A DNA stretch of 64,000 bases from positions 253,162,510 to 253,226,509 of the forward strand of contig NC_061512.1 in the NCBI RefSeq assembly GCF_022539505.1, read 5' to 3'. A program made the translations under genes and the position numbers. Shown here piece after piece: positions 1 to 12,249 of the stretch (its first letter is position 1; each line of letters opens with the position of its first letter). The DNA comes from Lolium rigidum (Eukaryota; Streptophyta; Magnoliopsida; Poales; Poaceae). The notes beneath the pieces were generated by a model. It searched no databases. It was given only the letters and a program-made list of their open reading frames with translations, and was not told where the DNA came from.

Positions 1-198
1 CACCGCAGCTGCTGCGTCATGAAATCAAAAACAACATTCTGCATTTATCACGACCTTAATAAAAAAACGCACAAACAACGACAGGAGGATTCAACTTCTG
101 GAAGGTAAATAGCAATCGTTTCTCATTGAGTTTGGTTCATAGTTGTAATGACTACTATGGGTTCTAGCCGCCTGCTCTCCCAACTAGGCAGCTTAACA

Positions 199-3100
199 TC
201 AGGTATCATGCTTTGCCTTCTTGTGAAGCTCCACCATCATATTCACAGCTGCTGAGCACCTTGCCTCACGTGGGGTCAGAGAAGGATCGCCAGCGATGCT
301 CATGTCAAAATCAGGGCATGTAAGATGTACACTGGCGCAGAACATTCCTGGAAAAATAGGAAAATGAAGTAAAAAAGTGTTTGAAACAATGTGTGAGAGC
401 TCTGAAAGAGAGACATGATAGTCAATCAAATGGAAGTTACTGGTTCTTGCTAGGTGGAGACCTAATCAGTTCTTCACAAGTGATTGCAATTCTATGGCTA
501 GAGGTGATCTTATAATAAAGCCTACAAGGTGTATACATGTCTTTAGTAACCATTGACTTAACCCTGATGTTAAACAAACCTACCGTGGTAAACAAAGATG
601 TGGTGTATTGATCTGACACATTGAAAACTCTTTTGGCTCAAACATGGTTAGTGTTATACACTACTTATGTTGTCATTTCAATGCACAAAACTTACAGGGA
701 ACTGTAGGGACCGAACTCAATAAACAATAATCAGAAAGTGCGTGGCACAAGACCTACTTGTATGATATTCTTAATTCTTATGCTTATATGGTCCAAGGAC
801 CCAATGCTTGTTCATGCAAAATAATAATGAGATAAAGTAAATATTTATATATACCATCTGCCACTGAAGGATGTATTGTGTATCTTGGGAGTACCCACTC
901 GCACACATTGCAGATCTCGTCAAGCTCCTGCATTGACAAGTGTCAAAATTACACCTGGCATATAAAAATTATAATACTCCCTCCATCTAAAAAAAAAGCT
1001 GCTCAAGTTTGTCTACATACGGTTGTATCTAGACATGTTTTTAGTGTGTAGATACATCCGTATCTAGAAAAATTTGAGCAGATTTTTTTGAGACAGAGTG
1101 AGTACAGCAGTTCTGCTCGAGTTTCTCACCTGGCATTTATTGCGTATGTGGAGAGCCTCCTTCAGTGTCTTCCTCTTTGTACTCATGGTTAGACCGCCAT
1201 CTCCAGAGCCAGATGAATTGGCAGCATCCATCATATTTGAGCAAGTTCCCTTATATTTGTCTCCTGTTGAGAGCACTTTTGGTGTCATCTTCCCTTCTGC
1301 ATAAGGTTTGAACATGATGAGAGTACTGGAAATGTGGAACTGATATAGAAACACCTTCTTGCCAAATTTTGCAACACTTCCGCTGGACGATTTGTTCGTC
1401 GCCAAGATTAGTGGATAATTTGTCCACAATGAAAAGTGTGCCACACCACAACTTAGCACAGAAATTTCGGAAATGTATGGCTCCTAGCCAAATAATACCA
1501 TTCAAGATTGTCTGAATGTCCATATCACATTGAATACTGCGTTCTTGAAGTATGCATTCCTTGTGAAGCTGGAACAAATAGAGAACAGGATGACTTCACA
1601 TCAGCTTCTCAACTAGACAAAAATTATAGGGAATATGCGTATCATTTTGTCAAAAATAAGAGAGATATAACATACAATTTCATCCCGTATTTTCCGAATT
1701 AATCGTAATAAATCATACATCTGATCATTATTGTTCTCTGTGATGCAACCTTCAATAAAATTGGGAACACATAGGTTAAGAACTTAGATGACCAATAATA
1801 AGAAAAACAAGTTGTCTTGGGTGGTTTATCGCAACCTGAATTTTCTGTCATTTCCATATTTTGGGGTTCCAAAGCACTGTTCTCGATTACAGGATCAGCA
1901 CATGGTACCTGATACAACAGTTAATTATTTAATTTAAAGCAGACTAAATGAATCAAACTAAAACTTAGCACACTCATCGTACACAACAAGCCAAGACTTG
2001 CCAAACTTACGGCAGATATTTGGTCGCTAGATCATAGCATAAATGAGTCAGATGACACAAGGCTTGAGATAGAAACTAACCTATGAAAAGGATAAATACT
2101 TATTTCGTTGACTAAACATGGACAGTGTGGCTCCTCTCTTTATATTGAGATGACTAGCCCCTAACAGTAGGATTAATCAAAACACATTGATCTTTTCCTT
2201 ATATTAAGGATATCCTTAACTAGTAAGATGATCTTAAGTAATGGGATATTATTGTTTATTTGGTAGGATTGGATTGGGTCAGCTTCCTTCCCTCACCCTA
2301 ATCCCTAACAAACATTCACGTCGCAACATGACAGATGCCCCAACTCCATGTTACTTATAACTAGTTGAATGCCCGTGCGTTGCTACGGTTTCTTTTAAAG
2401 AGAATGCACGTGAGTGTTCCTATAATTTGCAAGATATGCGAAAAGATATATTTGAAACATCCATAAGATCATGCAAGACTACATGTTATATTATTATTGT
2501 CCTCTTTTTCTCTACATAAGGAAACATCTCTCTATCATTAAAGATAGAATACAAAATAGATTACTTCTTTGCCAGACTATGCAAATGCCAATATAACAAC
2601 TCCTATCCATGACCAACAGGAAAACGGAGATAGCCAATAATGCTGCAATCACAAGATTTAGTTTCCCCATTTGCCACAGTGTTTCCTGGTTTAAACTATA
2701 CTTTTGAATATGTATCACATAACTTTATTTGTAGCAGAAGATACAATGTATGGTGTGTACCTTAATGAGATCAAAACATTGCTATTAGTCTATACCGCTA
2801 TACTGCAAGTCACAGAATAGTGACCACGAAACTGAATAAACCCATTTAGCAATTGCTTACACACAAAAATCTGTAGCTAATCATTTGCATAGTAAGATAG
2901 GAGACATCATAATGTTGTAAAAATATCGGTTGGAGACCCGCATGCATACAAATATTCGAGCTGAACACTTAATTGGTCCAAGCTATCATTAGACCAAATA
3001 TACACTTAGTTTACAAATATGTACTATTTTGATTCACATCCATTACAAATATTCTAACTGAATACTTATAGATATTACAAATATTCCAACCGAATCCGGA

Positions 3101-6100
3101 AGTTCAGGTTATATGAAAGTGAAGTCCAGTCTACCAAGAACCATCCACATGTCGACGTATTAACTTTGCAGATATGTCACGTAACATAAGATGCAACATG
3201 GGACAAACCAATAAAGTGGGAATTGTATGTATACGGAAAAAAATGATTGGGTCTCTAACCACTTAGAAATTCTGTCACCTGAAGCTTGGTATTTTTTCTA
3301 ACAATAAATGGGTAATTTTCACAATCACCTAGTAGACCTATAACATGCAAACATCAAGTTGCTGTCAACAAATTGTATGCAAGGTATAAATTAATCCCAA
3401 ACCTAAAAAAACGAATGCTCTTTTATTATCCATCATCTCCATCCACAAAAAAAAACATGTATGCAACTAATAGCAAATACCCTTCTAGTTATATTTCTAA
3501 ATCTTGTGTCTAATTTGAGAAGGCCGAGTTGATGATAAATTGTTTCTGAAGAGAGGTACACTGATATTGCGTCAGATCAGGTAAAAAGTGCCACAAACTT
3601 GATCCAACCTCATGCACGTAAAAGTACCACAAAGGCACAAACTTGATCCAACCTGATGTACATAAAAAGTACCACAAACTTGATCCAACCTGATGTACTT
3701 AAAAAGTACCACAAAATTGATCCAACCTGATGTACCCGAGTTCACCGAATCTTTTCAGACAACAACATCTATGTGAAATTGCAAAACATTTCTCCAAATT
3801 CACCAAACAAAAAAGAGCAAAAACATATTGTCCGGCCACTTCCTGCTTGCAATTCGAATAGTTTTCATTTTTCTATCATTATTATAGAGACACAAGAAGA
3901 GAACACAAAAAAGTTCTACTTCATTGGTGAAAAATAGATTATAGACAATTTGTTGTTCCTAAGATACATATCTTAATCAAAAAATTATACTGAGAGTGGA
4001 TTATAGACAACAATTTGTTAGTAGTTTATTTACTGAGAGTGGATTTTGTACACACACGCATGGGTGTGGGTGTGTTCTTGACCACGATTTATTACTCGAG
4101 ATTCCCGATCGCCTTGGTAGATGGAAATATTCGTTTCTCTCTCCTCCTTTTATCCGAATCTCAAAGCAAAACAGACAATGACAGAATCACCCACACCCAT
4201 ATCTGTAAGTAAAAAAGTATTTCCCTTATTTAGAAAGACATACAAACTAATCAGGTGTATTCCCATAAGAAAAAATAGAAGCAAATTTTATTCTTTGTAC
4301 CTTATAATTCAGCCATGGAAGGGACCAAAATAGGAAAGCAGCACACAATATTTTTTTTTTAGAAACAACACACCATATTCTAGCTTGAGTTGGTTATGAT
4401 ATACATCATTATCATACTATCTCCTACACCATGGCATCTCAGACAAGGCAATATGTGGTGATCTCCTACACCCTGGCGTCATGTACAAGAAATGTTATTA
4501 AGACTGAAATAAGCTACCTCTATTACTTCACTGAGAACATCACGTCCAAATTCCTAGGAACAAATCTCACTCCAATGCACTCGATCTTATGTGGACCTGC
4601 ACAGGTGGGATAACAATCGTGTAAGGCAAAGACTATATGATTGAAAAGATCAAAGGAAGTTTGACAGAAAGCATACCAGGTTTACTGCCAGAGAACCTAG
4701 AAAACAAGAAAACTGTATCAGGAACATATATGTGGCACACATAACAGAGAAGGTTAGTATGGGCGGAATTTGAAGAAACATTGATATTAGGATATTTCCT
4801 TGAGGAAACGACCAACACCAGATATTGTCCCACCTGTCCAGATTCCACCAATGAATATGTCTACCATCCATTTCGAATCCCCCCAGATTTCTACCTGAGC
4901 GAAAATTGGGCAAAACAGGCTAGACACAACTTGAGTGCCTCAACACATGCAGTAGCATGTCCTTGTTATGGTTGGGTTAACAGGGTTGTTAAACTGCTCG
5001 AGCATGCCAGACTTAAGCGTCTTGTTCGGAAGTTCTGCATCTGTAAGGACGAGTTTGACGCCGAAAGCTTTGGGCAGAAATCTTTTCTCCATGTTCATGG
5101 GCGTTGGCATTGTCAGTATCAACTTGTATCCCCTGGAGGTGGCGATGAAAGAGAGACTGATGCCTGTGTTTCCGCTCGCCGCTTGCACCAAAATTTTCAG
5201 AGAAGGGAGCACAAATTAATAGTGTTACAGTATATGCTCCCCCTCTTAATAATTATATATACAGTGTACTCTGAACACTCTGAGCATATGATTGTTTATG
5301 TAGACTAACAAAGAGAAGATGCGGTAAATCACCTTTCTGAGTGTTATCAAGCCCTTCTCTTCGGTGTAAAATATCATGCGGATTCCTATCCTGAAACAAA
5401 GACATCTAGGGCACACGTTAGTTGGTCGGCAGGTACGTCAATGGAAGGAAATGAAATTATTGGAAAAAGAGGAGGAAGACTCTGGTTGGTGCAACCTATC
5501 CTTGACTCTGCAGCAGGGCTCCACTGTCTCGAGCTTGGCGGCAATGTTAGCAACACAACCCTTGATAACCTTGCGGAGATACACCATGGGAGTCTTGCCA
5601 ATGAGCTGTCTGTCAAGATTCACCAATATGATTCGAAAGCTCTGTCGACATATTTGGCTGCAGTGTAAAATGTTATTTCGTTCGGAGAAAATATCCAAGA
5701 AATTGACAGTTAAGAAAGCCTTCAGTCAGTGCTTCCTTGATATTTTTCTAATGATTTTTGCTAAACTGCAGTCTTTCTCGTAAAGGTGAATAACATTTCC
5801 ATGTTTGACATCAAATACATTCACAGATTGAAGTAGTGCCACATTAAACAACGGAGGAACTATGCAGATTGAGAGAAGCATTGTTGAAGGACTGATATCA
5901 CAATGTTACCTGGACTTCTATGTGCCTTGATTGAGTAATATACTTCTCAATCAAGAGTGTGTTTGTGCCAAATGATGATGCTGCTGCTTCACCTTGAGCA
6001 GTCAGTTCAGGCCCTTGAACTATTCACATCCTCCTGAATACAAAGATCAAAGATCAATAGAAAAGCATATATGACAGAAGATTTGATTAGTGCAGCGCCG

Positions 6101-9100
6101 TTTAGTAAGCTATACTTAGTGTACTGCACAACCATACTAAAAATATTCAGCATAATTTGTACCAAATCTTCAAAAAATCTCACATATCAGCAAAAATCTC
6201 TATAGAAGTTTGAAGAGCACACCAGGATGGATGGACATGTAGTGCTGTAGCATGGACTGGACGACAATAGACCTCAACCACAGCGACCACAGACCTGGAG
6301 AAAGGTAGTCCGACAGCAAATGGCCCAATCTGTGCGTGAGGACCATCCCTGGGCAGTAGGTCAGGCCGACGGGGCCGTGCGGATTATTATCCGGAGTAGC
6401 CATGTCGGGGCAGCGCTCGGAGGAGATCCCCGTGGAGGTTGTAGTCACGAGCATGGACGGACGTGGAGGCGCGTGGGGATGTCCGGGGGAAACCGGGCGG
6501 TACGCGAGAACGGTTGTACGAGATAGGGATCTCGGGCAGGGGGCGGCGCGCGATTTAGTCGTGCTTGGGGAAGGACGATTTGGCCGCAGATGCTCCTCCC
6601 CTCGTCAAAGATCCACCCCGCCATCTACATGGCCGGTAGGGGCGGCGTGTGAAGAACTCAACCCGCTCGACATGTCCCTGCTTGACGACATATCCCTTCT
6701 CAGCGTGATTTCCAGGCGGGCGGGAGGCACGGGTGGTGCAGTGGCAGTGTCTCGGGGACGGCGCTGGGTACGGAGGCGGCGGCGATTCATTTTCAGCAGG
6801 AAACCTAGGCGAGCTAACGAGAGAATACCTGCGACGCTGAGAGATAGGAGGAAAAAAACTATTTTGGTGGTGAGCTGCGGCGGCAATTCAGCTATGATTA
6901 TGGTTCGTGGGATTTGCTCGTAGATCGGACGGTGAAGTTTGGCCGAGAGATATTAGAGGGTCCGGATTGTTTTAATGACGACCATCAAAGTGCGTTGAGT
7001 GTCAAACGACCAACTCCCATTTAATAGTAAAGATAATAGAGTGTGTAGGAAAACAGAAACAAACAGAATAAAGCACAAAAAACACCACAACAACATTTGT
7101 ATGGACAAGGATGGAACCATAAATTTATAATTATTACCAGGTCACCATATTTGAAAATTTACTTCTATAACCATTTCAGAGTTGTTCGTAATGGGTGCTA
7201 TTATTGTAGTTTTTTCAATACTTACAAGCTGTAATTTAGCTTACCATTGGAGGAGAGACATCTTGGTGCATGTTGTCATTCTGAGTTTTGTTCTTGTCCA
7301 CTTGACCACCTGAAGTTGATTGTATTAGAAGACTAATAATGAACAATGTATCAGTAATATCTAAATATGGTTAGAATACTCACCGGACTGTAGGAATACA
7401 GGTCCTCCACTTACTACTGTTGTTGCTTTTGTATTTATTGACTTAGTCACGAATCCTGAAGTTTTGACATCAGGAACAATAAGTGATTCATTTTCTGTTA
7501 TGGGGCTCTCACCATCTGGACCCTCTGCTGCTGTAGCCCTGGAGGCTTCAGCTTTTCTTTTGCAACTTTTCTTTTGGTTGCTGATGCTGGAGTTCTGGTT
7601 GCTATTGGCACCAGTTGCTTTTATTGCTCGTTTGTTTTGCTTTGGAGTTGACACTTTTGCAGTCTGTTTTTTCATCTTCGACATGCTATTCTCGCCTTGC
7701 TCTTCCAATTTTTCATCAATCACAGAGTTCAATCCATGTTGGGGGATAACAGTCCATTTCCTGAAACATGTCAAGTGTTACGAAGAATTGTGTTACCTGT
7801 GGAGGAGTCCTAGTTTCACACATAAATAGCTGAGAACAAATCTTATGTTACCTCTGGAGGAGTCCTTGTAAAATCTCCTTATATGGAAGAATGTGATAGT
7901 ACTCAACTACAGATGTTGTTTTCGGGAACGGATCATTTACAAATACTGGACCAGTCATACTGCCGAAGAGGGAAAGGTGAAAAATCTCGGTATTGTCAAG
8001 ATATAGCAAAAGCTAACAATCAAACAACATTGAGCAAACAATCCTCATTGTAGAGGAAAATGGAAAATAAACATGATTTACATGATAAACATGAGCAGAA
8101 CAATATCACATATACATGGAATGTGTTACCGGCAGAAGAAAAAAAAACGGTTTTGCTATGTCTCAGTCAGTCTAAGTCACTTACAAAAAAGTGCTTGAGT
8201 TGCACTTTTCTGTTAAAAAAGTGCAATTGCACTTTTCTGCCAGAAATGTGCAACTGGACCGAGTTGCACTTTTCTTTGAACTGCACTTGCATTTTTCTGA
8301 GACTTAAGAAAATCTCAGTCAACTGGGACATAGACACACCCAAAAAAAAAGGAACAATTATAGCAAACCAACTTGTACCGACATATGCAATAAATGTGTT
8401 ACTAAGCAAGCCACGCATTTTAAAGGGTGCCAGTTTGAATCAAGCTCTACCCTACAATGGTCTGATTTAATAAACTAAGGAATGGTTGATCAAAAGGGCT
8501 CTAACCTACAATCATGAACTATCAAGTAGGTAAAACAAACCTGCGAATCAACTCTTCTAGAGATATTTCCACAAATTTTCCCTTCGTGGTTTTCTTATAT
8601 TCCACAATGAACAACTTGGTAGCCGTCCTTTCTTTACTCAATGAGTATGTCAAATCTTCGTTGAGAACAAGCAAGTCCGAGCCATCCATACCTATTAAGA
8701 CAATAAGTTTACCATAATGAGCAACAAACGATGCATAGGTGGATTAAACAGAAAATGCACAAAATATAAACAAAACCAAGTTCATATACCATACTTTTAC
8801 ACGATCATATTTATACAAATATATAAATAGCGGTCTCTAGCAAGCAACGAGCTACTGTTTGTTCATGTACAAGGGAATTAACCATTATAGTGTCCCAAGT
8901 TATTTCAGTCTGCTAGTTGATAAAATCAAATCAAGTTTCATTATTAGCAGCTTGTACACAACCAATACAAATAAGGAGAATAGTGCCACGAGAAATAATT
9001 AACCAATTTTCTTTGCTGATGTTATTATTTTGACTGAGACTAAATGGTTTTACATGAATCAAAAGCAAGTGAGAGGTACATTTTTGGGATACATTCTCGG

Positions 9101-11295
9101 ACCATACACTTGTTCTTGTTTTCTGTAAAGCAAATGCACATCAACTACAGTTCCAATTTAGTACAATTTGGAACATAACCCATGTAAACCTTTATTTACA
9201 ATATTAACAGAAACTTTGATCCACGCTCTTCTCCTTGTTCTAGCAAGTATGTTTCATGACATGAAAAGTATTTTTGGCAATACTACTAATAACCTTGATC
9301 AAAGCGAGGAAACCTCACCAACTCAAAAAAGAAAATGGCAAATATGATATATAAATTAAAGGCTGTAGTGATAAAACTGACCTGCTCTACGCTGCACCTC
9401 TGATATTGCCAGTTGTTGAAGCATAAATGGACCATCCAAAGTACCAAAGATTGTTGTATTTGTCGATTCCTGGCCTGCTGGCTGGTTGGTACTGTGTGAA
9501 ATACCAGCTGCTGCATCATATTCCTTTTCTATGATTGACCAGACACCCTTGGTGTCAGCACCATACTCAATCAAACATCTTTTCTTCGTCTGGTCCAGAA
9601 GAAGCACAGCAACTTTCCCTATTGGCCACAATTCCATGTCTGGATAATCTTTAGTCGTATCGAGTTGTTCAGCAATCTCACAAGCTTGTATTCCTTTTCT
9701 ATCAGTAACAGATAAGCCGACATCGTGTCCACAATCGTTCTCACGCGCATGGAGTATACACAAGTATGGGAACAGATCTTCTCCAACAGAAAGAGAAGCG
9801 CAAATGAAAAACCGCTTGGCATCAGCGAAAGCAAGCCTGGGACACATCTTCCTGTGGTAGTAGTTGTACAGAATGACAGCCGTGTGAACCTGCAACAACC
9901 ATACGGCCGTGTGATGTGTTAGCAGCTGTGGAACACCATCTTAATTGTATTTAAGCAGGAGCAGAATTAAAAAAACACAGTACACAGCACATAAACAAAA
10001 GGCGATGAGTATTTCCTGGCTACACTGAGGGATGTTGCCATGGATAGCAAAGGAAAATAAACTAATGGAACTACAATGGTCAGTTGGCAGGAAAAATAAG
10101 CTAACTGTAAGCATGCCCTTCCTGGCAAGTGCTGCAACCCAAACAGACCAGGTAATTAGCAGGGACAAACCAAACGTATATTTAGCAATCTCATGCAATC
10201 CCAATCCGAATTCATAGAGAAATTTGGTGGGCAGATAATTTCCTTGGAACCAACAATCTACTAGCAACAACTGTACTATGCGAACAATAAATTGACAGAG
10301 CTGGCTCCTCCAATTTTGCAAGTAGACAAACAAGCAGAGCAGAACTGTCAATTTTCACTGAGAATGGTGAGAAGAGAAGTACAGAAACTACTAAGAGGCG
10401 CTCGCGGCTTGCCTGTGCTGCCGCCCATCGCTCCCGTAATGCCGCCCATCGCTCTGCCTCCAACCATACCTATACACGACGCGCTCACGCCACCGCCGAC
10501 CGGGCAATGAGACCACGCCGCGCCTGCCGCTGGCCGCCGCCGCCGCCGCCGCCGCCGCCATCTCCATCGCTTACTCAACAGTGTGCTCTGCATCGCACGG
10601 ACGCCATGGTTATCAGTTGGGCTTATCATATTGGGCCTCCAACGTGTGCGTACTTAGCCCACTACCGGACCAGTAAGGCAACCCACCCCTATCAACCACC
10701 ACCAACATCATCCCAAAAAAAAAAAAACCACCACCAACATCATTAAGGCCCACCACTTCGCCTTCTTGCTCCTCCGCCCGACGGCTCCCATTCCCCGCAA
10801 CTCCTCCGGCGAGGTGCCTATCCGTCTCCGGGAAGGAAGTCATTCCGCCCAACTGCCCCTCCGGGGCGAGCGATACCCACACTACTATCTAGCAACGGCG
10901 GCCGGTACGTACGCCCGCCACCAACGAGGACACAATACAGTACAACAAACGAGCAAGATGACGAGGAAACTAAGCTTTTGCCGCGAGCATTTTCGCCCCA
11001 TCCCTCCCATACCAGCGCGAACCTCGTTCAGAACCGTGAGGAATTCTATCACCATAGATTGAATAAAAGCGCCCGTTCTAGTTAGCCGCCACCGGCTACA
11101 GCATTGTCCGGTGCTCACCTGCTGCGCAACGGCGCGCTGCTTCTCCAGCGTCATATGGCGCTCGTCCTTGCCGGCGCGTCTCGGCAGGACCGGCCGCACC
11201 AGGTGATCCACCAGCAGCTTCACCGCGTCCTCCATGTGCACCAGCTCCTCCTCGACCACGGCCCCATCTCCTCCTCCTCCGCCGGCGCTAGACAT
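199..11295 (-). CDS. dsRNA-binding-domain plant protein, 11 exons (intact copy A)
   Basis: Exons I can join on the minus strand: 11119-11295, 9382-9889, 8541-8691, 7852-7959, 7384-7760, 7245-7309, 1771-1908 (alternative end 1750), 1499-1568, 1130-1296, 855-927, 199-347. All introns are GT-AG, phases match, and the sum is 1983 nt (660 residues plus TGA). The start is the ATG at 11295 (MSSAGGGGG), followed by MEDAV. Exon 2 encodes a conserved grass block ([13 protein letters not shown], residues about 60-230). Exon 5 is Lys-rich with an NLS-like KKSCKRK. The last two exons (residues about 588-655) resemble a double-stranded-RNA-binding fold (PSVADGMF, then [11 protein letters not shown]). From memory the family is the plant DRBM-domain group that some databases label 'aleurone layer morphogenesis protein'; function is not shown here. 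Intron 6 contains a Helitron; introns 3 and 9 contain MITEs. Broken paralogues lie at 37.9-64 kb. Confidence 0.72.
977..1102. mobile_element. Stowaway MITE in intron 9 of copy A
   Basis: The element starts CTCCCTCCATCT and ends AGACAGAGTGAG, imperfect inverted ends of the Stowaway (Tc1/mariner) type, flanked by TA on both sides (975-976 and 1103-1104). The two arms pair through CTAGATACGGATGTATCTA-like sequence. It lies between exons 9 and 10 of the dsRNA-binding gene and should be spliced out. Confidence 0.85.
2400..4530. other. Helitron interior without recognised genes
   Basis: AT-rich sequence between the Helitron 3' end and the cysteine-synthase relic. Only short ORFs occur, none resembling a protein I know. 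The only structure seen is the 38-bp tandem repeat at 3570-3745. Confidence 0.5.
3570..3745. repeat. Tandem repeat, about 38-bp unit, four imperfect copies
   Basis: Units of the form aagtaccacaaacttgatcc + aacctgatgtacataaa recur head to tail, the first and second being divergent. The repeat lies inside the Helitron and has no coding potential. Confidence 0.8.
4540..5640 (-). pseudogene. Cysteine synthase (O-acetylserine thiol-lyase) fragment captured by the Helitron
   Basis: Three or more exon relics are recognisable on the minus strand. Around 5490-5625: [10 protein letters not shown] then [10 protein letters not shown] and VKDR; the lysine of VKDR is the PLP-binding lysine of the family. 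Around 4960-5205: [25 protein letters not shown], then [11 protein letters not shown], with roughly 15 residues missing between VLTDAEL and MLEQF. Around 4780-4910: [18 protein letters not shown] after a frame change. Around 4545-4605: [14 protein letters not shown], then another frame change before LSEVIEV. The enzyme family makes cysteine from O-acetylserine and sulfide. The N-terminal and C-terminal ends are absent. At least two frameshifts and the internal deletion make it a pseudogene. The introns are still present, so capture was at DNA level. Confidence 0.85.
6200..6900 (-). other. GC-rich segment near the Helitron 5' end, possible captured exon
   Basis: Base composition changes sharply from AT-rich to GC-rich at about 6310 and back at about 6940. 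Minus-strand ORFs at 6200-6454 and 6605-6886 look like exon-scale open frames; the second has an Arg-rich stretch ([11 protein letters not shown]) followed by a Ser-rich stretch. I recognise no family. It may be a second gene fragment picked up by the Helitron, or promoter sequence of the captured gene. Confidence 0.3.
8148..8341. mobile_element. MITE (Mutator-like) in intron 3 of copy A
   Basis: Inverted ends: GGTTTTGCTATGTCTCAGTC at the left, and GGGTGTGTCTATGTCCCAGT read inward from the right. Each side is flanked by nine A residues (8139-8147 and 8342-8350), compatible with a 9-bp Mutator-type target duplication, though poly-A is weak evidence. The paralogous intron of copy F (about 61640-61670) lacks this segment, which supports an insertion. 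The interior repeats gcacttttctg. Confidence 0.75.
10526..10560. repeat. CCG trinucleotide microsatellite in intron 1 of copy A
   Basis: A run of about eight CCG units (GGC on the gene strand) within a GC-rich part of intron 1. In a forward frame it would encode polyproline, but no gene supports that reading. Confidence 0.85.
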
Positions 11296-11700
11296 GCCAC
11301 ACTGAGACACAGTTTTCCGCACAAACGAGTCAGCGCAGCTCAATTTCTAGGGTTTGGGATTCTGTGCAGCGGCGGCGGTGGCTGGATGACCCTGCGGCGG
11401 TGGCTGGTTTTTCCCTTTTTTGTAGCGAGGAGAGTGGTGGGTGGAGAGAGCTAGAAGTGGAAGGAAACACGCGATGGGGCGTGAGGCCAAAGTGGAAAGG
11501 GCGTGAGGGGGCGATCCGCCGTTCGTTGCCAGTGCCTTCCGCCGTCCATCGCCTTGGCCAGAATGGGCAAGTGTTCAAGAGAGGGACAGGACAAAGACAT
11601 GTGCTTTGCTTTCTCCAAGCTGGATCACCCATACGATGGCTTGACGGTACAGAATAAGAAAGACATGATTCAGTTTCTTAGCTAAGACCTACAATTGTTG
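11296..11700 (-). promoter_or_regulatory. Upstream region of copy A with AAACCCTA telo-box
   Basis: GC-rich DNA immediately upstream of the ATG at 11295. An AAACCCTA motif on the gene strand (11348-11355) lies about 55 bp upstream of the start, a common element of plant promoters and leaders. The equivalent motif occurs upstream of exon 1 of copy C (about 57987). No clear TATA box was seen. ORFs in this interval look like composition artefacts. Confidence 0.45.
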
Positions 11701-11707
11701 AAAATAA

Positions 11708-12044
11708 GAGGTCGTTTGGTATCCATCATTTGAGCCTGGAATCCTGGAATTCATTTTAAAATTTCATAGGTGGGCTGTTTGGTTGCCACAGAATTGGGCC
11801 ATCATTTCATTTAGGAAATCCAGCAAAATGATGCCATGTGTAATCACAATTCCAAACTGAAAGCTGTCATTCACAATTCCTGTGGCAACCAAACAAATTC
11901 AATATTGAATTCTGCTGTCATTTACAATTCCTGTGGCAACCAAACAAGTGCCCATTTCTGGAATTACAATGTAAATGAAATGAATACATGTATTCATTTC
12001 AAAATGCTACAAATGAAATGAAAACCTGGCTTCCAAACGACTTC
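11708..12044. mobile_element. Tourist-type MITE (PIF/Harbinger)
   Basis: Ends GAGGTCGTTTGG and (inverted) GAAGTCGTTTGG, flanked by TAA on each side (11705-11707 and 12045-12047), the PIF/Harbinger target. The interior holds a direct duplication of acaattcctgtggcaaccaa. No coding capacity. Confidence 0.85.
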
Positions 12045-12096
12045 TAAGGGAATTTGAGAACAATTCCATGCGCATATATAAGACAATAATAATAAG

Positions 12097-12240
12097 AGTG
12101 TGATTAGTTCTCGGCCGACTTCGATCTCAGTCAAATGATGTCATCAAATCATGTTACAACTGACAACTAGCACGAATCACGAAGCAAATCTAACAGTGTA
12201 GAACTTGACTGAGCACGAAGCTGAGAACTAGCAAATCCCT
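12097..12240. mobile_element. Mutator-type MITE with 9-bp TSD
   Basis: Inverted ends AGTGTGATTAGTTCTCGG and AGGGATTTGCTAGTTCTCAG, flanked by the 9-bp direct repeat AATAATAAG (12088-12096 and 12241-12249). Length 144 bp. No ORF. Confidence 0.85.
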
Positions 12241-12249
12241 AATAATAAG

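Larger units (their letters stand above)
2361..7033 (-). mobile_element. Non-autonomous Helitron, 4673 bp, in intron 6 of copy A
   Basis: Read on the minus strand the element begins TCTTTACTATTAAATGG (from 7033) and ends GGGCATTCAACTAG (at 2361), i.e. the TC...CTRR ends of a plant Helitron. A CCGT/ACGG hairpin (about 2375-2390) sits 12 nt before the CTAG. Host bases are A (2360) and T (7034), the canonical A|T insertion site. Paralogous introns in this window retain the uninterrupted site: cttataAtaatag around 60601/60602 and cttacaAtaatag around 59782/59783. No Rep/helicase ORF is visible, so it is non-autonomous. It carries a broken cysteine-synthase gene on its own strand and a GC-rich segment near its 5' end. 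Confidence 0.9.

Noticed and set aside
1251..1577. Apparent frameshift in the dsRNA-binding gene between the 1251-1577 and 1064-1459 frames
   Set aside because: A GT-AG intron from 1498 to 1297 (donor AATG|GTATTA, acceptor TATGCAG|AAGG) joins the two frames in phase, so no frameshift is needed.
3570..3745. CRISPR-like array
   Set aside because: The units are head-to-tail without unique spacers, inside a plant Helitron.
10348..10746. Polyproline/poly-Arg ORFs
   Set aside because: Caused by the CCG microsatellite in intron 1 of the dsRNA-binding gene.
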